Position numbers and translations under genes: made by a program
Shown: piece by piece, positions 59,903 through 64,000 of the stretch
How the letters are laid out: each line of letters opens with the position of its first letter
Position numbering within the stretch: the first letter of the stretch is position 1
The notes under the pieces: model-generated
Seen by the model: the letters and a program-made list of their open reading frames with translations, nothing else
Told to the model about the DNA's origin: nothing
Databases searched by the model: none
Source of the DNA: Mesorhizobium_K sp040049215
Lineage (GTDB): Bacteria > Pseudomonadota > Alphaproteobacteria > Rhizobiales > Rhizobiaceae
Assembly: GCF_040049215.1 (NCBI RefSeq)
Contig: NZ_JBDZDN010000001.1
Span: forward strand, 1,550,001 to 1,614,000
Reading direction: 5' to 3'
Length of the DNA: 64,000 nt

Positions 59903-60426
59903 GCCTTGCGCCTCAGCCGCACATAGAGCGCACCCTCGCCGCCATGGTTGCGCGCCGCCAGATCGTGGCTCGACACCAGCGCGCGGAAGGGCGGCGTCGA
60001 CAGCCAGGCCGGCACCTGCCGCCTGAGAATACCGTCGCCGCCGGAGGAAAATCCCTTGCCGGTGATGACCAGCACGTAACGCACGCCGCCGGCATGCGCC
60101 CTTTGCAGGAAGGACAATAGCAGCGAATGCGCTTCGCTTTGCGTCATGCCGTGCAGGTCGACGCGGCCCTCGATCGGCAGGCGTCCGCGCGCGAGTTTGT
60201 CCAGCGTCGGCCGGTCGAGCACATGCGCCACATGCTGTCGCTTCGGCGGCACCGGCGCCTGCGCCGTCGCGGCGGCAGCCGCTGCGGCCGGCTGTTTCTC
60301 CAAGGCCGCGGGCTTGGGCGTCTCTTCCTCGACCGGCTTCCTGCCCTTGAGCGGCCTGGCGGATTTCGCCACCAGGCTCCACAGAACCCGGTCCTCGTCT
60401 GTGAGTTTTTTGCCCGCCCGGCTCAC
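59899..60426 (-). CDS. Smr-domain (MutS2-like endonuclease) protein
   Basis: 175 residues. A basic, Ala/Pro-rich and probably disordered N-terminal half is followed by a C-terminal Smr domain with the signature VDLHGMTQSEAHSLL and VITGKGFSSGGDG, ending GALYVRLRRK. Smr domains cut nucleic acids, often at branched structures or on stalled ribosomes; which applies here is unknown. It overlaps mltA and the XRE gene by four bases on either side. Confidence 0.92.
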   Translation of the reverse strand: MSRAGKKLTDEDRVLWSLVAKSARPLKGRKPVEEETPKPAALEKQPAAAAAAATAQAPVPPKRQHVAHVLDRPTLDKLARGRLPIEGRVDLHGMTQSEAHSLLLSFLQRAHAGGVRYVLVITGKGFSSGGDGILRRQVPAWLSTPPFRALVSSHDLAARNHGGEGALYVRLRRKA

Positions 60427-61559
60427 GGCGACGCGCCCACCAGTGCCTTGGGCAACAGCGCATAAAAGTCCGCCGCGTTGCGCACCACGCCGGCGATCTC
60501 CCCCGCCGCGTCGCCTGAGCCGGCGAACAGGTCGCCGCGCGCCGGCCCGACGATCGCCGAGCCTGTGTCCTGCGCAATCATCAGCCGGCGGAATCCCTTC
60601 CCGCCGAAAGCCGTGAGCGACGGCGCGTCTATATAAAAAGGCGTGCCGAATGTGTGCAGCAGACGATCGACCGCCACCGAACGGCCTGAGGTCAGCGGCA
60701 CTTTCGCCGCCGCGATGGGGCCGAGTTCCGCGTCCTCGACCGCCGCCTCGCGGAAAAAGATGTAGGAGCGGTTTTGCCGCAGAATCTCGTCCACGCGCCC
60801 GGCATTGTCCGCCAGCCAGCCGCGGATCGATTGCATCGTCACGTCTGCGAGCGGGATCTCGCCGAGGTCGGCGAGAACCCTGCCGATGCCGGTGAAGCGC
60901 TGGCCCGACTTCGCCGCATAGGTCACGCGCTTCAACGAGCCGTCGGTCATCTGCAGCCGCGCCGCGCCCTGCACATGGATGAAGAAGGCGTCGACCTTGC
61001 TTGCCAGCCAGGCGATCTCCAGCCCGCGGCCCGCGAGCGCACCCTGCTCGATCGCCGCGCGGTCGAAATATTCCACCGGCCCCGTCTCCGTCCTTCGCCC
61101 GAACGCAAGATAGGGATCCAGTCCGGCCGGCCGGTTGGCGTCGTCGATGTCGATCAGATCGTCGGGCCGCGACAGCAGCGGCACGGTGAATTTTTCAGTC
61201 CTCACCGGCGAGGCTTCGACCACCGGCTCGTAGAAGCCGGTCACGAAGCCGCTTGCCGCCTGTCCTCCAGGCGACACCAGAGCCGGCGTGAAATGCCGCT
61301 CGAAGAAGCGCCTGGCGCCACCGCTGTCCGCCGGCGATGTTTCACGTGAATCCGCGTAAGCTTCGGCAAAACTCTGGAAAGCCACGCCGAGCGAGCCCGT
61401 CCGATAGGGTTTTGTCAGGATGTGGAAGGCGGAACGCCGGAACGCCTCGAAGGCGGGAAGATGGTCGTCGTCGTCCCAGCCGGGCAGGTCGTCGAAGGCA
61501 ACAGGCTGGAGAAGCGGTGAGAGCGGCACGGGGTCGGTTCCGGGTACCGCCTTCGCCAA
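60423..61559 (-). CDS. mltA: Murein transglycosylase A (MltA)
   Basis: Lytic transglycosylase that cleaves peptidoglycan glycan strands with 1,6-anhydro product. 378 residues. MltA domain with VTGFYEPVVEAS and FFIHVQGAARLQM, and a C-terminal 3D domain with the catalytic Asp in MIAQDTGSAIVGPARGDLF. The start is TTG 61559 directly after the timA stop, with GAGGAAG upstream. The N terminus (MAKAVPGTDPVPLSPLLQPV) shows no signal peptide or lipobox, unlike E. coli MltA, so the route to the periplasm is unclear. Confidence 0.93.
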   Translation of the reverse strand: MAKAVPGTDPVPLSPLLQPVAFDDLPGWDDDDHLPAFEAFRRSAFHILTKPYRTGSLGVAFQSFAEAYADSRETSPADSGGARRFFERHFTPALVSPGGQAASGFVTGFYEPVVEASPVRTEKFTVPLLSRPDDLIDIDDANRPAGLDPYLAFGRRTETGPVEYFDRAAIEQGALAGRGLEIAWLASKVDAFFIHVQGAARLQMTDGSLKRVTYAAKSGQRFTGIGRVLADLGEIPLADVTMQSIRGWLADNAGRVDEILRQNRSYIFFREAAVEDAELGPIAAAKVPLTSGRSVAVDRLLHTFGTPFYIDAPSLTAFGGKGFRRLMIAQDTGSAIVGPARGDLFAGSGDAAGEIAGVVRNAADFYALLPKALVGASP

Positions 61560-62264
61560 TCAATCTTCCTCTTCGGTCGCGACGAGCTTCCAGTTCGGGT
61601 CCTTCGAGCGGGTGTCGCGGGCGAACGTCCAGACGTCCTTCACCTCGGCGACCGTCTCGGGGTCGCCGTCGATCACCTCGCCGGCCTTGTTGCGCGTCGC
61701 CGAGATGAGCTCGCTGACGATGCGCAGCGTCACATGCGCCTCGCCGCCCTTCATCTCCGCCGCGACGATGGCTGCCTTGTCGATGCCGACGAAGGAGGAC
61801 TGGATCTTTTCCGACTTGGCCTCGCGATCGGAGATCGCCGCGACAAAACCGTCGAAGACCTCCCGCGACAAGAGGTTCTTCAGCGTCTTCCGGTCACCAT
61901 CGGCATAGGCCATCACGATCATCTCATAGGCCATCTTGGCGCCGTCGACGAAGGTCTTCGGATCGAAGGACGGATCGGCGTCCTTGATCGCGCGCAGTCC
62001 CTTGTTCAGGTCGCTGCCCGGTTTCTCGAAGGCGTCGATTGAGGCATAGCTCTCGTCGCTTGCCTCGCCCGCCGCCTTCTTGCGCGGCAGCGAGACGACG
62101 TTTTCGGACTTCGCCGCGGCCTCCTTGGCGGTACGCGCGGCAGTATAGGGGTCGAAGGGCGGACGCTCGTTGCCCGTGCGGCGGCCAAGCACGTTGCGCA
62201 GCTGGAAAAAAATCACCACCGCCGCAACGAGGAAAAAAATCGTGCCGAAGTCGAAAAATTCCAT
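61560..62264 (-). CDS. timA: Tim44/TimA-family membrane-anchored adaptor protein
   Basis: 234 residues. One N-terminal membrane helix (FDFGTIFFLVAAVVIFFQL) is followed by a linker and a Tim44-like domain at about 95-230 (FVDGAKMAYEMIVMAYADGD, LLSREVFDGFVAAI, VWTFARDTRSKDPNWKLVA). The fold is shared with the mitochondrial import motor subunit; the bacterial protein is described as a putative adaptor. ATG 62264 matches the family start. The stop abuts the mltA TTG, so the two are translationally coupled. Confidence 0.92.
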   Translation of the reverse strand: MEFFDFGTIFFLVAAVVIFFQLRNVLGRRTGNERPPFDPYTAARTAKEAAAKSENVVSLPRKKAAGEASDESYASIDAFEKPGSDLNKGLRAIKDADPSFDPKTFVDGAKMAYEMIVMAYADGDRKTLKNLLSREVFDGFVAAISDREAKSEKIQSSFVGIDKAAIVAAEMKGGEAHVTLRIVSELISATRNKAGEVIDGDPETVAEVKDVWTFARDTRSKDPNWKLVATEEED

Positions 62265-62483
62265 GTGTGCCGCCAGTAGATCCCTTGCTTCGGCCCCATG
62301 ATCCGGCCGTGAAACGGCTCGCCGCGCCGAGCAGGTTCCAATACCTGCATATAGAACGCATGCCGCCATCATTCAAATCAAAGGCGTGCATACCTATCTA
62401 CCACGGAAAGCGCCAGCCGTAGCGGGCATTTGCCGCGCCGGTTAACGTTTTCGCCCAATTCTGCGGAAAGATACCAACCAACA

Positions 62484-62978
62484 ATGCGATTGCCCGTTAT
62501 TGCGCTTTTTCTTGTTGCGCTGCCCTTCCTCGAGATCGCCAGCTTCGTGGCCGTCGGGCGTCAGATCGGCGTATTCGCCACCCTGGCGCTCGTCATTGCC
62601 GCCGGCGTGCTCGGCGCTATCCTCCTGCGCGTCCAGGGCTTCGGCGTCATGGCCCGCGTCAGCAAGGAACTCGACGCCGGCCAGGACCCGAGCCGCGAGC
62701 TCGCCAACGGCGCCATGATCCTCGTCGCCGGCATCCTGCTGCTGATCCCGGGCTTCGTCACCGACATCATCGGCCTGCTGCTCTTCCTGCCGCCGGTGCG
62801 CGCGCTCGCCTGGCGCTTCCTGAAAAGCCGCGTCATCATATCGGCCGCCGGTTTCGGCGGTTTCGCGCGACCCGGCGCGCGCGGCAAGACGATCGATCTC
62901 GACGCCGACGAATACAGCACTCGGCCCGAGTCCGGGCCTCGCCCGGAATCGCCCTGGCGACGTATCGACCACGACTGA
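62484..62978 (+). CDS. FxsA-family membrane protein
   Basis: 164 residues. Three to four hydrophobic segments (VIALFLVALPFLEIASFVAV; VFATLALVIAAGVLGAILL; GAMILVAGILLLIPGFVTDIIGLLLFL) and a hydrophilic tail. E. coli FxsA can suppress phage T7 exclusion by F when overexpressed; the normal role is unknown. ATG 62484 gives the family N terminus. Divergent from timA and upstream of secB. Confidence 0.9.
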   Translation: MRLPVIALFLVALPFLEIASFVAVGRQIGVFATLALVIAAGVLGAILLRVQGFGVMARVSKELDAGQDPSRELANGAMILVAGILLLIPGFVTDIIGLLLFLPPVRALAWRFLKSRVIISAAGFGGFARPGARGKTIDLDADEYSTRPESGPRPESPWRRIDHD

Positions 62979-63136
62979 ACCCCATGCTTGCGCCAGCCTT
63001 TCGGCTGGAATGACGGGTCGCGGCCAAACCTGCTGCCGAACCTTGTCTTGCCCGGACTGCCATGCTAGCCAACGCCCGATTTCAAAACCGGGCCGCTGCG
63101 CGGCGGCCCCTGTGATAGTGAACAAGGAACCGGCTC

Positions 63137-63634
63137 ATGGCCAATGAAGAAAAGCCGGCAGGCGCAACCACCAACGGAGACGGCGCCAAAGCGGCACTCA
63201 ACGTTCTCGCCCAATATGTGAAGGATCTCTCCTTCGAGAGCCCGGGCGCGCCGAACTCGCTGCGCGGCCGCGACAAAGCGCCCGGCATTGCTATCAACGT
63301 CAACGTCAACGCCAATCCGATGTCGGAGAAGGAATTCGACGTCAACCTGACGCTGACCGCCAAGGCGTCCTTCGAAAAGGACGTGCTGTTCAACGTCGAG
63401 CTGGTCTACGGCGGCGTCTTCCGCATCGAGGGTTTTCCGCAGGAGCACATGCTGCCGCTGCTGTTCATCGAATGCCCGCGGCTGCTCTTCCCCTTCGCCC
63501 GCCAGATCATCGCCGAGGCGACCCGTAACGGCGGCTTCCCGCCGCTGATGCTCGATCCTATCGACTTCGCGCAGATGTTCCAGCAGAAGCTCGCCGATGA
63601 CCAGGCCAAGGCGGCGAAGGTTCAGGTCAGCTGA
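63137..63634 (+). CDS. secB: Protein-export chaperone SecB
   Basis: Tetrameric cytosolic chaperone that keeps preproteins unfolded and delivers them to SecA. 165 residues with the family motifs VLAQYVKDLSFESPGAP, INVNVNANPMSEKEFDVNLTL and PRLLFPFARQIIAEATRNGGFPPLMLDPIDF. An N-terminal extension of about 15 residues is slightly longer than in E. coli. A clear terminator follows. The location near timA/fxsA is common in rhizobia. Confidence 0.96.
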   Translation: MANEEKPAGATTNGDGAKAALNVLAQYVKDLSFESPGAPNSLRGRDKAPGIAINVNVNANPMSEKEFDVNLTLTAKASFEKDVLFNVELVYGGVFRIEGFPQEHMLPLLFIECPRLLFPFARQIIAEATRNGGFPPLMLDPIDFAQMFQQKLADDQAKAAKVQVS

Positions 63635-63657
63635 GCCGCCGAACTTGAGCACGAACG

Positions 63658-63684
63658 AAACCCGGCCTCGCGCCGGGTTTTTGT
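63658..63684 (+). terminator. Rho-independent terminator after secB
   Basis: AAACCCGGC (63658-63666) pairs with GCCGGGTTT (63672-63680) around a 5-base loop, followed by TTG; the T-run overlaps the stem end. The A-run on the left could make it bidirectional. Confidence 0.87.
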
Positions 63685-63764
63685 TGCGCCCGTTTTGTTG
63701 AGCCCGTCGTTTTGCCTGTCTGGCCCTTGTCCAATCCTCGGCCGAACTGCCTTGTCCGCGCCCG

Positions 63765-64000
63765 ATGACAGTCTTGCAAACGCACATGGACCGAACGGCA
63801 AGCGGATGGGTCAACGGACTCGTCGGCGTCGTTATCTTCAGCGCTTCGCTGCCCGCCACCAGGGTAGCGGTTCTTGAATTCGATCCGCTGTTCCTCACCG
63901 CGGCGCGCGCGGCGATCGCCGGGCTGCTTGGCCTCGGCCTGCTGCTTCTGTTCAGGGAAAAGCGTCCGTCGCGCAGCGATCTGACGTCCCTTTTCATCGT
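63765..64000 (+). CDS. EamA/DMT-type permease, 5' end (3' end outside window)
   Basis: The frame is open to the window edge and encodes about 78 residues beginning MTVLQTHMDRTASGWV, followed by two hydrophobic segments (GLVGVVIFSASLPATRVAV; ARAAIAGLLGLGLLLLF) separated by LEFDPLFLT. This is the N-terminal pattern of EamA-domain drug/metabolite transporters. ATG 63765 is the upstream start; ATG 63786, seven codons later, is equally possible. The function cannot be determined from a fragment. Confidence 0.75.
   Translation, partial: MTVLQTHMDRTASGWVNGLVGVVIFSASLPATRVAVLEFDPLFLTAARAAIAGLLGLGLLLLFREKRPSRSDLTSLFI

Noticed and set aside
62979..63136. CCAGCC/GGCTGG and GGGCCGC/GCGGCGGCCC hairpins between fxsA and secB as terminators
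   Set aside because: Neither is followed by a T-run on the coding strand, so termination is not supported.

Overview
The window is a gene-dense, high-GC stretch of the core chromosome of an alphaproteobacterium of the order Hyphomicrobiales (Rhizobiales). Gene content and order fit the Mesorhizobium/Phyllobacteriaceae group best: lnt-XRE regulator-metK-trmB, rimP-nusA-infB-rbfA-truB-rpsO-pnp, a DivL-type kinase ahead of tsaE-amgK/murU/addBA/trxA, chvI-chvG-hprK-EIIA-HPr-ahcY beside pckA, the hisB-hisH-hisA-hisF-hisE-coaA run, hslVU and secB. I see no rRNA, tRNA, CRISPR array, prophage or intact insertion sequence. Genus is inferred from gene order and protein character only.

Layout. (1) 1-3806 (+): the 3' part of lnt, an XRE regulator, metK behind a hairpin-rich leader, and trmB; then a small reverse-strand ORF. 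(2) 4190-14168 (+): the transcription/translation block rimP, nusA, ylxR-like, infB, rbfA, truB, rpsO, pnp. It starts with a promoter-like element followed at once by a terminator-like hairpin, has another hairpin between infB and rbfA, and ends at a strong terminator. (3) 14177-22115: a SnoaL-like gene, an RsmC-like methyltransferase, a large fusion (two DUF1989-like modules plus a folate-dependent aminomethyltransferase) and a divergent four-gene Liv-type ABC transporter without a binding protein. (4) 22153-33967 (-): divL, a tsaE-amgK fusion, murU, addB, addA and trxA, the first five linked by four-base stop/start overlaps; this joins cell-cycle signalling, tRNA t6A synthesis, peptidoglycan recycling and double-strand-break repair.

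(5) 34101-41710: ahcY, HPr, EIIA, HPr kinase, ChvG and ChvI on the minus strand with pckA divergent. The control regions hold a 144-bp end-to-end inverted repeat, a SahR-like palindrome, a 27-bp palindrome, an 11-bp perfect tandem repeat and a 30-bp dyad. (6) 41774-48521: arfB-alkB, then two convergent clusters of polyprenyl-phosphate glycosyltransferases, methyltransferases, a large membrane protein and a GtrA flippase, probably for decorating an envelope glycolipid or polysaccharide. The minus-strand cluster has a consensus CtrA box upstream. (7) 48674-54848 (-): histidine biosynthesis genes ending in coaA, with an arginase-like gene and a Uma2-family gene between hisA and hisF. (8) 55042-64000: hslV, a GNAT gene behind a palindromic repeat, a DUF2585 gene, hslU, a DUF1402 gene, a minus-strand timA-mltA-smr-xre operon, fxsA, secB and the start of an EamA-type permease.

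Functionally the window is mostly housekeeping with an alphaproteobacterial signature of envelope and acid-stress control (lnt/actA, phrR-like, ChvG-ChvI, incomplete PTS, pckA) and cell-cycle control (DivL, a CtrA box). The least explained parts are the DUF1989-DUF1989-GcvT fusion with its transporter, the arginase-like protein lacking one usual metal ligand, the 144-bp inverted repeat and the leader structures of rimP and metK.
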